Counted from the first letter of the stretch, positions 1 to 8,110 are shown. The stretch: 18,601 nucleotides of DNA from Bacteriovoracaceae bacterium (GCA_023146355.1 JAGLCH010000267.1:1-18601), one strand, 5' to 3'. The notes: generated by a model not told the origin, from the sequence alone. Translations and numbers: made by a program.

Positions 1-142
1 ACTCGCAGAATGAGTCATATTACCCTGACTATTGATATCGAGTATTTGCTAAAAACAATCATCTGTGAAAATATGACCGCGCTACTTGAAAACACGATAA
101 ATAATGATAAGCGTAGCTTATTTCAGAAAACGGAAAAGACAA

Positions 143-1642
143 GTGAACAAAATTCTTTTAAGCACTATCAATGCACGTTACTCCCACGCTTCACTTGGGC
201 TTCGCTCTTTATATGCAAATTTAGGAGAGCTGAAAGATCATACTGAATTACTTGAATTTACTCTCCAAAACAGACCTGAAGAGATAGTAGAAGAGATTAT
301 AAAAAAAGAACCAAATATCGTTGCCTTTGGTATCTATATTTGGAATATCGAACTTTTTTTAAAAGTTATCCCGCTACTAAAACAAACCCACCCTGAAATT
401 ATTATTATTTCAGGCGGACCTGAGATTAGCTTTGAATACGAAAAGTCCCCACTTTATGAGTATATTGACCATATAATATGTGGAGAAGCAGAAGTGACTC
501 TTCCCAATACTCTAGCAAGTATATTGAATGATAAAAAAGACATCTTAAAAGTCATTAAAGAAATAAAACCAGACCTACCGTCACTTAATTACCCCTACCA
601 ATACTACTCAGATCACGACATAGAAAATAGAAATCTAAGTGTTGAGCTCTCACGTGGTTGTCCATTTGGATGTGAATTTTGCATCTCATCTCTTGATAGT
701 AAGGTACGCCAGTTCCCAGTAGAAAGTTTTCTTGCGGAGATTGAAACTCTTTGGAACCGCGGAGCGAGAAAATTTAAATTTATAGATAGAACCTTTAACC
801 TAAAGTATGATCAGTGTTCTATCGTTCTCGATTTTTTTCTTAATAAAAATGATTCCTACTTCCTCCATTTTGAAATGGTGCCTGACAGACTCCCTCAAAG
901 TCTAAGAGACACGATCCTTAAATTTCCAAAGGGATCACTCCAATTTGAAATTGGAATTCAATCATTTAATCCCGAAGTGTCAAAAAGTATAGGCCGAAAC
1001 CAAGACTATAATGCCATAAGAGAAAACCTTCATTTTCTCATGAATGAAACCACTGTCCATGTCCACGCAGATTTAATCATAGGATTACCTGGGGAGGATC
1101 TAGAAAGTATAGGAAAAGGGCTGGATACTCTCTACTCACTGACGGATCAAGAAATACAAGTTGGTATTTTAAAGCGTCTGCCGGGTGCGCCTATCGATCG
1201 TCATACTTTAAAGCATCAGATTATTTACAGCAAAACCGCCCCCTATGAAATCATGCAAAGTGATACTATTAACTACAAACTGATGATGAAGCTAAAAAGG
1301 TTTGCCCGCTATTGGGATTTAGTAATTAATAGTGGCAACTTTAAACAGACTCAGAAAATTTTACTAGACGAATCTCCTTTTACTCAATTTCTTAAATTTA
1401 GCAACTGGCTCTACTCTACAACCAATAAAACCCATCAAATATCCCTGGAAAGATTAACTCAATTTATTGCAACCTATATGATTGACGAATTAGGACTTGA
1501 AAAAACTGAAGTGCACAATTTAGTTGAGTTAGACTATATGGGAGTTGAGGGGAGAAAACTTCCAAAATTCCTTAACCCACAATATCAAGATGGAAAAATG
1601 TCTCAGAAGAAGCAGGGTACAGACCGCCAAAAGCGCCACTAG
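143..1642 (+). CDS. B12-binding-type radical SAM protein (DUF4080-like)
   Basis: The product is a 499-aa radical SAM enzyme of the cobalamin-binding-domain class; the substrate is unknown. Residues 1 to about 130 look like a B12-binding Rossmann fold (alternating hydrophobic strands, IIISGGPE near residue 90). The radical SAM domain follows, with the cluster motif CPFGCEFC giving Cys173, Cys177 and Cys180 (CxxxCxxC) to hold the 4Fe-4S cluster. The C-terminal part resembles the DUF4080 extension. I chose the GTG at 143 because GGAAAA lies just upstream and because the resulting N-terminus, NKILLSTINARYSHASLGL, matches the usual start of this family. An in-frame ATG at 104 adds 13 basic residues and has no ribosome site. 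The DxHxxG motif that ligates cobalamin in the classic fold is not visible, so B12 binding is uncertain. The gene stands alone and converges on the next gene. Confidence 0.85.
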   Translation: MNKILLSTINARYSHASLGLRSLYANLGELKDHTELLEFTLQNRPEEIVEEIIKKEPNIVAFGIYIWNIELFLKVIPLLKQTHPEIIIISGGPEISFEYEKSPLYEYIDHIICGEAEVTLPNTLASILNDKKDILKVIKEIKPDLPSLNYPYQYYSDHDIENRNLSVELSRGCPFGCEFCISSLDSKVRQFPVESFLAEIETLWNRGARKFKFIDRTFNLKYDQCSIVLDFFLNKNDSYFLHFEMVPDRLPQSLRDTILKFPKGSLQFEIGIQSFNPEVSKSIGRNQDYNAIRENLHFLMNETTVHVHADLIIGLPGEDLESIGKGLDTLYSLTDQEIQVGILKRLPGAPIDRHTLKHQIIYSKTAPYEIMQSDTINYKLMMKLKRFARYWDLVINSGNFKQTQKILLDESPFTQFLKFSNWLYSTTNKTHQISLERLTQFIATYMIDELGLEKTEVHNLVELDYMGVEGRKLPKFLNPQYQDGKMSQKKQGTDRQKRH

Positions 1643-1673
1643 CTCAATGCTTTAATCGAAGTATTCTTAAAAA

Positions 1674-2243
1674 TTAGAATATGCTTTCAATCTCTCTGTT
1701 ATTAAAATCACTTGTGATAAAAAAAGACTCAAAGATCAGCTCACTTGCGAATATTGAGTAAATCTTATCTACCTTACTCTTTCCAAGTTCTTTATAAAGC
1801 CGAGGCAATATCTGATCTTTATTAAAGCTCCGCCGACTTTTGGCAAGATCATAATAGCGCGAGATAAAACCCTTTTCTTTTGGGCCCATTTCTAAACCAG
1901 TCGAAGCTAGTCCATGAAAAAAACAAACACCACCAACACAGCTTGCATTGATTTTTGCCGTGAAGATACCGTAGTTTTTTTTGTAAGGGCTTAAGTAGAT
2001 TGTGACCGGTGATTTAAAAAACTTTCGGTGAATGCGATAGGCGGCCTTGCGTATCGTATTGATTCGAGCAGACTCCGAAAGTGCCCCCGGTGAATAAATA
2101 ACATAAATGTCACTGTCGCCACCTTTCAGTGTACCGGCAGTGATAACCAAATAATCACGCCCCATAACCAAGAAACGATTATTCACGACAATAATTGAGA
2201 ATATGACTCCTAGAAAAAGGAGTAGTTTTATTTTGCTGGTCAT
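1674..2243 (-). CDS. Membrane-anchored hypothetical protein
   Basis: This is a 189-aa protein I do not recognise. Residues about 5-26 form one hydrophobic segment (KIKLLLFLGVIFSIIVV) preceded by lysine, which suggests an N-terminal anchor or uncleaved signal with the rest in the periplasm. There is no lipobox cysteine. A CVGGVCFFHG stretch near residue 102 holds the only two cysteines, spaced CxxxxC, which could form a disulfide or bind metal. The C-terminal half is mixed charged and hydrophobic. It lies 45 bases downstream of the adenosine deaminase gene on the same strand and could be co-transcribed with it. No clear Shine-Dalgarno precedes the ATG, so the start is less certain than the frame. 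Confidence 0.6.
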   Translation of the reverse strand: MTSKIKLLLFLGVIFSIIVVNNRFLVMGRDYLVITAGTLKGGDSDIYVIYSPGALSESARINTIRKAAYRIHRKFFKSPVTIYLSPYKKNYGIFTAKINASCVGGVCFFHGLASTGLEMGPKEKGFISRYYDLAKSRRSFNKDQILPRLYKELGKSKVDKIYSIFASELIFESFFITSDFNNREIESIF

Positions 2244-2288
2244 ACCAAAAGTCTAATATAACCCGCGATAGTTACAAGATAAGTTTTC

Positions 2289-3503
2289 TTAACCGATGCT
2301 GTGTTTTTTGGCAATGCTGTCGTAGAACTTCATGACTTGTCGCGAGTACTTACGCTTCTCCACATAGGGGATACGAGTAAAGCTCTTCTCAAAACCATAG
2401 GCAACAATATCTTTTAAGATTCGGGGTGGTATATCGAAATTTTTCACTGCCAATTGATACTCATTAGTAACTGTAGTATTTGAAATAAGGCGATTATCTG
2501 TACAAATGGTCGTCGCGATTCTTCTTTCAAGCATATACTTGAGGGAGTGATCTTTAATATCGATAAGTTCCGGATTAGTTTGAATATTACTGGTAAGGCA
2601 TACTTCTACTGCCATCTGCTTATCAGCAACAAAAGATGAAAGACTCTCGATATAACTCTTTTTATCTAAAATATCTGGATGAACAATTTTTGATTCGTCA
2701 AAAAGATAAAACCCGTGCCCTATTCGATCGGCATTGAGATCAGTAATAGATTGAAAAACACTCTCTGCCCCATAAGCTTCACCAGAGTGTACAGTTTTCT
2801 GCATGAAGTTCTTATGAACATAACTATAAACTTCATTATATTCTTCAGCAGGAAAACCGGCCTCAGGCCCCGCAAGGTCATATCCAACAATAGGAAGTCC
2901 CAGTTCATTGCGAAGCTTAACCATCCCCTTTGCTAGCTCCATAGCAGCAAGACGGTAAATCTCTTTGGAGCGGTGAAAAGGAAATAGTTCAAAGAGATGT
3001 GAGTAGTAAGGAGATTGATTTGGCCCAAACATTCTCATGGCACAACCAATAATCCCATACCTAAAAGCAGGTTCATCCCCATGCATAACTGCCTGTCGTT
3101 GATTAAACTCCCTTGTGGCCCGCTTTAGGCCTTTGTCGAGGGCAACAAAAATATCTGACATAGACATATTTTTTGTCATAAAAAGCTGAGGGGCAAACCG
3201 AACTTCAATATAACGAACCCCCTCATTTTGATTATCAACTGCTAGCTCATACCCAATTCGCTCAATATTCTCAGGGCCCGTAAATACACTAGTTGTGTAA
3301 ATAAACCCCTTAAGATAATCCTCTAAAGAATTGTAATGGGATTTAAATACAAGGTCTCTGAGTCCCTCCTCAGTATAAGATGGGAGTGTGAGGCCCTCTT
3401 TCTGGGCGATATCAATCAGAGTATTGAGTCTCATTGATCCATCCAAATGAAGATGTAAGTCCGTTTTAGGAATCTCTTTGAGAAAATCGAGAGTATAGGT
3501 CAA
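2289..3503 (-). CDS. add: Adenosine deaminase family protein
   Basis: The predicted reaction is hydrolytic deamination of adenosine (or deoxyadenosine) to inosine in the cytoplasm, a purine salvage step. The zinc and catalytic set is visible: DLHLHLDGS gives His17 and His19, HSGE gives His239 and Glu242, IGHG gives His263, and TDNR gives Asp336. The second Asp of the classic DD pair is Asn337, as I recall from actinobacterial TDNRL-type deaminases, so this may be a normal subfamily trait. At 404 aa it is longer than the usual 330-350, with the extra length between residues 100 and 205. The start is TTG, supported by AAAGGA (3511-3516) seven bases upstream and by a promoter upstream of that. 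Other purine or aminofutalosine substrates are possible. Confidence 0.85.
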   Translation of the reverse strand: MTYTLDFLKEIPKTDLHLHLDGSMRLNTLIDIAQKEGLTLPSYTEEGLRDLVFKSHYNSLEDYLKGFIYTTSVFTGPENIERIGYELAVDNQNEGVRYIEVRFAPQLFMTKNMSMSDIFVALDKGLKRATREFNQRQAVMHGDEPAFRYGIIGCAMRMFGPNQSPYYSHLFELFPFHRSKEIYRLAAMELAKGMVKLRNELGLPIVGYDLAGPEAGFPAEEYNEVYSYVHKNFMQKTVHSGEAYGAESVFQSITDLNADRIGHGFYLFDESKIVHPDILDKKSYIESLSSFVADKQMAVEVCLTSNIQTNPELIDIKDHSLKYMLERRIATTICTDNRLISNTTVTNEYQLAVKNFDIPPRILKDIVAYGFEKSFTRIPYVEKRKYSRQVMKFYDSIAKKHSIG

Positions 3504-3533
3504 GGTTCAATCCTTTAAAAAGTGCGTTGCAAA

Positions 3534-3562
3534 TTTATAACTAAAAATGAGCAAAACCTCAA
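3534..3562 (-). promoter_or_regulatory. Putative sigma70 promoter of the adenosine deaminase gene
   Basis: Read on the minus strand, TTGAGG (3562-3557) is followed after exactly 17 bases by TATAAA (3539-3534). The distance to the TTG start at 3503 leaves a leader of about 24 bases that holds the AAAGGA ribosome site. The match is by eye against the sigma70 consensus. Confidence 0.5.
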
Positions 3563-3603
3563 CATATTCTGGCCCGCCTCTACACAGTTTCAATAGGTTG
3601 CAT

Positions 3604-3628
3604 GGCCTTTTATTTATTATAAAAGGCC
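3604..3628. repeat. Perfect 10-bp inverted repeat in an intergenic region
   Basis: GGCCTTTTAT (3604-3613) and ATAAAAGGCC (3619-3628) form a perfect dyad with a five-base loop. No T-run follows on either strand, so it does not read as an ordinary intrinsic terminator. It sits between the divergent adenosine deaminase and phosphatase genes, about 70 bases upstream of the latter, where an operator or RNA leader hairpin would fit. Confidence 0.5.
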
Positions 3629-3698
3629 TCCCTTGCGCTCAATTTAAAAGAAGGTAAACTTAGATTTGTAACTCTCTAAAATTACGAAGGTATATTTT

Positions 3699-4283
3699 AT
3701 GACCACCCTTTACCTCTTCCGACATGGTGAAACAAACTGGAATAAAGAAAAGCGCTTTCAGGGCCACCTAGATATCCCTCTAAATGAGGAAGGTAGGCGA
3801 CAAGCTCAAAAGCTTAAGTCTAGACTAGAGCTTTTGACCCCTGATGCTATTGTCTCTAGCGATCTAAAAAGAGCTGTTATGACGACAACAATTGCAGCAG
3901 AGCAACTCGATGTACCTACTCACTTCAGTGAGCTACTACGAGAGGCCAATCTAGGGGAAGCACAAGGAAAAACACAAGATGAGGTTAAAGAGCTCTGGGG
4001 AGAAAATGCTCTTAAGGAGTGGTTTACAGGGTCGCCTGAATTTAAATTTCCAAATGGTGAACCAAAAAAGGCCGCTTCAAAAAGAGCGCGGGACTATATT
4101 TCGAATTTCCTAAAAGATCATCCTTGTAACAAGCTAGCAGTTTCAACCCACGGATACCTTATATTTAGAATTCTATGTGACATATCAGATGTAGACCCCA
4201 AAACACTGAATGTTGGAAACTGTGAAATATATGAGATTGAAATTGATCAGAGCGGTGTGTGGAAATGGGTAGGGGCCTTATAG
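3699..4283 (+). CDS. Histidine phosphatase family protein (phosphoglycerate mutase-like)
   Basis: This is a 194-aa branch-1 histidine phosphatase, probably cytoplasmic. The phospho-acceptor motif FRHGET places the nucleophile at His9 with Arg8, and the second catalytic His is His151 in STHGY. Also visible are NEEGRRQA near residue 30, SSDLKRA around 53-59, and the REANLGEAQG acid-loop region that supplies the catalytic glutamate. The length and the lack of the cofactor-dependent mutase insertions favour a small-molecule phosphatase (alpha-ribazole-phosphate phosphatase or GpmB/CobC-like) over true phosphoglycerate mutase. No cobalamin genes are adjacent, so the substrate is open. GAAGG lies eight bases before the ATG. 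The stop codon is inside the following dyad. Confidence 0.85.
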   Translation: MTTLYLFRHGETNWNKEKRFQGHLDIPLNEEGRRQAQKLKSRLELLTPDAIVSSDLKRAVMTTTIAAEQLDVPTHFSELLREANLGEAQGKTQDEVKELWGENALKEWFTGSPEFKFPNGEPKKAASKRARDYISNFLKDHPCNKLAVSTHGYLIFRILCDISDVDPKTLNVGNCEIYEIEIDQSGVWKWVGAL

Positions 4284-4290
4284 GCCCCTA
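4270..4290. terminator. GC-rich hairpin between convergent genes
   Basis: TAGGGGCCT and AGGCCCCTA form a perfect 9-bp stem with a 3-base loop. It overlaps the phosphatase stop codon and ends four bases from the stop of the convergent deaminase gene. Position and stem strength suggest a two-way transcription stop, but neither strand has a U-rich tail, so intrinsic termination is not assured. Confidence 0.45.
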
Positions 4291-4294
4291 AATA

Positions 4295-5629
4295 TTAGTG
4301 CTTTGAAAAGACCTTGTTACCTTCAAAGTAAGTGTAATTTACAACATCAATATACTCATGACGCTTAGTTGCTTTACTCTTAACAATCTTCTCCATTACG
4401 CTTTCAGCAGACTCTCCCTCTTTAACTTTTGGGGCATCTACAAAAATCATATTTGCCTTTTTTCCACTCTCAAAATTCCCATTAGACTTCTGAAGCCCAA
4501 GGAGTTCAGCTCCAGCAACAGTAGATCTAAAAAGTGCTTTAATAAAAGTTGCACCTTCAACTTTCTTTCTCTTATTTTGAGCTACAAAGGAGCGCATAAC
4601 ATCAAACATTGAAAGGAAAGGCCCTCCACCAATGTCAGATGCAAGAGACCAGCGAATCTTATTTTTCTCGGCATTTTTGAAATCAAAAAGTCCTGAGCCA
4701 AGACCGAGTTCCTTAATTGGACCATTAGAAGTTGGGCAATGAGCGACAGCAGTCTTAGACTTTTTCATCATCTCGATTTCTTCTTTATCCATGTGAATAC
4801 AATGACCCATAATTGTCTTAGGCCCTAGAATCCCACATTTTTTGTAGATCTCTGTATAGTTCTTAACTTTCTCAAACCCGGGAATATTCTTATAAATAGA
4901 GAGAACAAAGTCTATTTCATTTTTAGTTTCACAGAGATGAGTTTGAATAAATGACTTATTCTTTTTCGCCATTTTAGCTCCATGGGCCATAACCTCAGGA
5001 GTAGTTGTAATCGCAAAGCGTGGTGTAACTGCATACTTTCGTCCAAACTTCTCCGTTTGCTTTTCAACAAGCTTCTTAGCTTGCTTCGCAGTATGTGTAA
5101 GGTAGTCAGGAGAGTTCATATCCATAAGTACGTTACCAATAGTAAAATCACCAACAAATGACTTAATAGCATCATCTGCACTATGGGCATGGAGAGAGGC
5201 ATAACAGGCCCCACCGAGAGTTCCTACTCTTAAAAGTTTTTCAGAAAATTCGGCCGATTTTGCTTTTGAATAGGCCTTATCCTTAAACTTTGATTCATAT
5301 GGCCAAGTATAATTTTCAAGCCATTTAAGAAGGTTTTCTTTAGGCATCTCACGAACATCATCCTGAACCCAGTGAAAATGAGTGTCAAAAAATGATGGCA
5401 TGGCAATTTGGCCTACCATATCTACAACTTCGATTGAACGTTTTGTAGCATAATTCTTAAGAACTTTACTTTCTTTACCAATCTCTACAATTTTGTAAAC
5501 TGTGGTCTTAGAGGTCTTAGACACTGATTTTTTTGATACTATGGCACCGCCGCGAATCAGCTGGCACTTCTTATCAGAGATAGGATTTAAGATATCGCAA
5601 AGAAAAATTTTATACTGTGGATATTGCAA
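4295..5629 (-). CDS. guaD: Guanine deaminase-like amidohydrolase
   Basis: The predicted reaction is deamination of guanine to xanthine, as a zinc enzyme of the amidohydrolase superfamily. In the 444-aa form the metal ligands visible are His84 and His86 (FFDTHFHWVQDD), His231 (QTHLCET), His276 (MGHCIH) and Asp332 (ASDIGGG). PRF at about 203-205 corresponds to the guanine-contacting Arg-Phe of GuaD enzymes, and HCPTSN followed by LGSGLFDF is a GuaD signature. Six residues separate PTSN from LGSGL, a small insertion compared with the usual PTSNLFLGSGLF. I chose the TTG at 5629 because AAGGAG sits six bases upstream; an in-frame TTG at 5662 lies upstream of that ribosome site. It is divergent from the nfeD gene. 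A related chlorohydrolase-type deaminase is the alternative. Confidence 0.85.
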   Translation of the reverse strand: MQYPQYKIFLCDILNPISDKKCQLIRGGAIVSKKSVSKTSKTTVYKIVEIGKESKVLKNYATKRSIEVVDMVGQIAMPSFFDTHFHWVQDDVREMPKENLLKWLENYTWPYESKFKDKAYSKAKSAEFSEKLLRVGTLGGACYASLHAHSADDAIKSFVGDFTIGNVLMDMNSPDYLTHTAKQAKKLVEKQTEKFGRKYAVTPRFAITTTPEVMAHGAKMAKKNKSFIQTHLCETKNEIDFVLSIYKNIPGFEKVKNYTEIYKKCGILGPKTIMGHCIHMDKEEIEMMKKSKTAVAHCPTSNGPIKELGLGSGLFDFKNAEKNKIRWSLASDIGGGPFLSMFDVMRSFVAQNKRKKVEGATFIKALFRSTVAGAELLGLQKSNGNFESGKKANMIFVDAPKVKEGESAESVMEKIVKSKATKRHEYIDVVNYTYFEGNKVFSKH

Positions 5630-5635
5630 AATGGT

Positions 5636-5641
5636 CTCCTT
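5636..5641 (-). promoter_or_regulatory. Shine-Dalgarno that fixes a TTG start
   Basis: AAGGAG on the minus strand, six bases before the TTG at 5629, is a near-ideal ribosome site. It rules out the longer open frame to 5662, which would place the ribosome site inside the coding region. It leaves only 54 bases between this gene and the divergent nfeD start at 5684. Confidence 0.8.
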
Positions 5642-5683
5642 GAAACGAAAATATATAAACAAACTAAACTAAAGGAAAACACC

Positions 5684-6997
5684 ATGTATTTCAAGGTTTT
5701 GCTCATATCATTCCTAAGCTTTTTTATGGCAGTAAATATACAAGCAAAAGAGGAACCATCTGAGCTCAATATATCCAAGATTCTAAAAATGGAAATTAAT
5801 TCCCCCATCACCCCTGCAACCTACGACTACCTTAAAAGTGGAATAGAAAAGCTGGGAAAAAAATCTGGAGCAACTGCTGCACTCATTACAATGAATACGC
5901 CAGGCGGACTTGTGAGTACCACCAAAGACATTCTCACTTTATTTGGTAAAAGTGACTATCCGATATTTGTTTGGGTAATGCCAGAGGGTGCATCTGCAAC
6001 AAGTGCAGGATCAATTATATCCTGTGGTGCCCACCTACTTTATATGACAGAGGGTACTAACATTGGCGCTGCAACCCCCATCAAAATGTCTGGAGACATT
6101 GAGCAAAAAGACGGGCGTACTAAGGCAATTAATGACTTAGTAGCACTAGTTAAGGGCCTGTCTGATATTAGAGGACGAAATGGTAAACTCTTTGGAGAAA
6201 TGATCTCAAAGGGCAAGTCATTTAGCGCCAGAGAGGCCGAAAAAAGCAATATTATCAATGGAATTGCCAACACTGAAGCAGAACTTTTCAAAATGATTGA
6301 TGGAAAAATCATTATAATTAAAGGAAAGAAACAAAAGATTAATGGGTCTAATCTTGTGGTTATTGAGCACAAAATGAAGATGGGACAAAAGATTTTGGCC
6401 TTCTTCGCTAATCCTGCTATGGCCTATATCCTATTTCTCATAGGTGCTGCTTTGATTTACTTAGAATTTCAGGCCCCCGGAGGATTTATCGCTGGAAGTA
6501 TTGGCGCTCTCTTTTTAATTATTGCAGGGATCGGCTTTCAGGTACTACCGATTAATGTTGGAGCATTATTTCTCATTGCTGGTTCGCTAGTACTCTTTAT
6601 CCTTGAGATCTATATTATCAGCTACGGAGCTCTCGCACTAGCGGGGGTCGCAGCACTTATAACGGGCTCAATGCTCCTATTTAAAACCCCAGATGCCTTT
6701 ATGGCAGTTAACGAGGTTGCGATTTGGTCTGCAATAGCAGGTGTTCTGTCATTCATTGCCTTTGTGGCCTACTTTTTTGTTAAAGAGATGTCTCAGGATC
6801 GGCCAGATTTTTTTAGCTTGAAAGGTAAGGAGGCCGATGTGCTAGAGCTCATTGAGAAAAATGGCAATCAATATACATACTTAGTAAAAGTCAGCGGTGA
6901 GAGATGGAAAGCAACTTCTATTAAAGAATTTACCCCTGGGGATAAGTGTAAAATTATTAATCAAGATAAAATAGCAATCTCACTGGTTGTTGAATAA
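5684..6997 (+). CDS. nfeD: NfeD-family membrane serine protease (ClpP-class)
   Basis: This is a 437-aa long-form NfeD protein. A signal peptide (MYFKVLLISFLSFFMAV, ending near AQA-like NIQAKE at 18-23) leads into a ClpP/crotonase-like protease domain with MNTPGGLV around 70-77, the putative nucleophile Ser107 in SATSAGS, and Lys147 in RTKAINDLVAL, matching the Ser-Lys dyad spacing of archaeal NfeD proteases. About four to five hydrophobic segments span roughly 225-370, and a beta-rich NfeD/OB domain ends the protein. I chose the ATG at 5684 because AAAGGA stands seven bases before it and the signal peptide begins there; an upstream in-frame ATG at 5624 lacks both. The stomatin gene follows 11 bases later, the classic NfeD-stomatin operon, where the protease is thought to cleave its partner. 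Confidence 0.9.
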   Translation: MYFKVLLISFLSFFMAVNIQAKEEPSELNISKILKMEINSPITPATYDYLKSGIEKLGKKSGATAALITMNTPGGLVSTTKDILTLFGKSDYPIFVWVMPEGASATSAGSIISCGAHLLYMTEGTNIGAATPIKMSGDIEQKDGRTKAINDLVALVKGLSDIRGRNGKLFGEMISKGKSFSAREAEKSNIINGIANTEAELFKMIDGKIIIIKGKKQKINGSNLVVIEHKMKMGQKILAFFANPAMAYILFLIGAALIYLEFQAPGGFIAGSIGALFLIIAGIGFQVLPINVGALFLIAGSLVLFILEIYIISYGALALAGVAALITGSMLLFKTPDAFMAVNEVAIWSAIAGVLSFIAFVAYFFVKEMSQDRPDFFSLKGKEADVLELIEKNGNQYTYLVKVSGERWKATSIKEFTPGDKCKIINQDKIAISLVVE

Positions 6998-7008
6998 AGG
7001 AGCTAAGC

Positions 7009-7746
7009 ATGATCGCATGGGTACCATTTGTAGTTATTTTTCTAATACTAATTTTTCAAACGATTAAAATTCTTAATGAGTACGAAAGAGCTGTTATTTT
7101 CACACTTGGACGCTTTACGGGAGTTAAGGGGCCTGGGCTAATTATACTAGTCCCTGGAATCCAGAGAATGAGACGAGTCGACCTACGAACAGTTACTATG
7201 GATATCCCTTCTCAGGATATTATTTCCAAGGACAATGTAACTCTTAAGGTCAATGGAGTTGTCTATTTTAGAGTTGAAAATCCAGAGCACGCAGTAATTG
7301 CGGTTGAAGACTGTATTCAGGCCACAGGACAAATAGCTCAAACAACTCTTCGTTCTGTTATTGGACAATTTGAGCTTGATGAGATTCTTTCACAGCGCGA
7401 AACGATTAACGCAAGACTTCAACATATAATTGATGAGCAAACAGAGCCTTGGGGAGTAAAGGTCTCATCTGTTGAAGTTAAGGCCATAGACCTTCCTATG
7501 GATATGCAAAGTGCAATGGCAAAACAAGCTCAAGCTGAGCGAGAGAAGCGAGCTAAAGTCATTTCTGCTCAGGGAGAATATGAGGCATCTATAAAGCTTG
7601 CTGAAGCTGCGGCGGTTCTCAATACTCAACCAAATGCAATTACTCTTAGATACTTAGATACAATGAAAGAGATCTCGGTAGGAGAAGGAAAAAGTACAAC
7701 CTTCTTCCCACTGCCAGTTGATTTTCTTACAAAGATGATGAAGTAG
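7009..7746 (+). CDS. Stomatin/slipin-like SPFH-domain protein
   Basis: The product is a 245-aa SPFH-family membrane scaffold. One N-terminal hydrophobic segment (about 2-20) is followed by the SPFH/PHB domain (NEYERAVIFTLGRF, GPGLIILVPGIQ, VDLRTVTMDIPSQ) and by an alanine/glutamate-rich helical region (AMAKQAQAEREKRAKVISAQGE, written here only in outline) that forms the coiled-coil oligomerisation part. The short C-terminus ends in FFPLPVDFL, resembling the proline-hydrophobic tail that NfeD proteases cleave in archaeal stomatin. AGGAG with a six-base spacer precedes the ATG. Together with the upstream nfeD it probably acts in membrane-microdomain or envelope quality control. Confidence 0.9.
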   Translation: MIAWVPFVVIFLILIFQTIKILNEYERAVIFTLGRFTGVKGPGLIILVPGIQRMRRVDLRTVTMDIPSQDIISKDNVTLKVNGVVYFRVENPEHAVIAVEDCIQATGQIAQTTLRSVIGQFELDEILSQRETINARLQHIIDEQTEPWGVKVSSVEVKAIDLPMDMQSAMAKQAQAEREKRAKVISAQGEYEASIKLAEAAAVLNTQPNAITLRYLDTMKEISVGEGKSTTFFPLPVDFLTKMMK

Positions 7747-7749
7747 TAA

Positions 7750-7773
7750 AAAGGGCCTCAACTGAGGCCCTTT
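7750..7773. terminator. Bidirectional intrinsic terminator
   Basis: AAAGGGCCTC (7750-7759) and GAGGCCCTTT (7764-7773) pair perfectly around a four-base loop. On the minus strand the stem runs into five T's, a good intrinsic terminator for the PilZ genes. On the plus strand it has three T's, then CCTATTT, and serves the stomatin gene. Confidence 0.75.
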
Positions 7774-7774
7774 C

Positions 7775-8101
7775 CTATTTATTAACTTTTACAGATAGTA
7801 CATCTTTAATATCGTATTCAACTCCGATTTTCACAGAGTTCTCATCAATTTGCTTAACCCATCTTATAGTAGATAAAGTTGGGCTCAGGTCACCACATTC
7901 AACGATGCAACGCGCACCATTAACAAATCGTTCATCAGCAATACAGAGAATTCCACACCCTTTATAGGCCTCTTCATAAACAAGACCGACTAATTCCGGC
8001 CTATGATCAGCGATACAATCACCAAAACTAACTCCTGCTAAGGTATTCTTTTTGGGTGCAAATCTATAATAACGTCTTTTATTGTGCTTTAAGTTCCCCA
8101 C
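7775..8101 (-). CDS. Short PilZ-like domain protein
   Basis: This 108-aa protein is essentially one PilZ-like beta-barrel. KRRYYRF supplies RxxxR (Arg9 and Arg13), the first half of the c-di-GMP site. The second half, normally D/NxSxxG, is degenerate: EEAYKGCG has Glu for Asp and Ala for Ser. Binding of c-di-GMP may therefore be weak, lost or changed. The strand pattern IRWVKQIDE and KIGVEYDI near the end is typical of the fold. The GTG start is nine bases after the stop of the upstream PilZ gene, with AGTAGGG as a modest ribosome site, so translation is probably coupled. Its neighbour is a clear paralogue. Confidence 0.7.
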   Translation of the reverse strand: MGNLKHNKRRYYRFAPKKNTLAGVSFGDCIADHRPELVGLVYEEAYKGCGILCIADERFVNGARCIVECGDLSPTLSTIRWVKQIDENSVKIGVEYDIKDVLSVKVNK

Positions 8102-8110
8102 GAAATGGCC

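Noticed and set aside
10..246. 78-codon plus-strand frame at the left edge
   Set aside because: It overlaps the radical SAM gene in another frame by about 100 bases, has no ribosome site and no recognisable protein pattern.
1660..1682. TATTCT/AGAATA dyad between the radical SAM gene and its convergent neighbour
   Set aside because: Only six weak base pairs with an eight-base loop; too weak to call a terminator.
6040..6372. 110-codon minus-strand frame inside nfeD
   Set aside because: It lies wholly within the well-supported protease domain and has low-complexity hydrophobic content typical of an antisense shadow.
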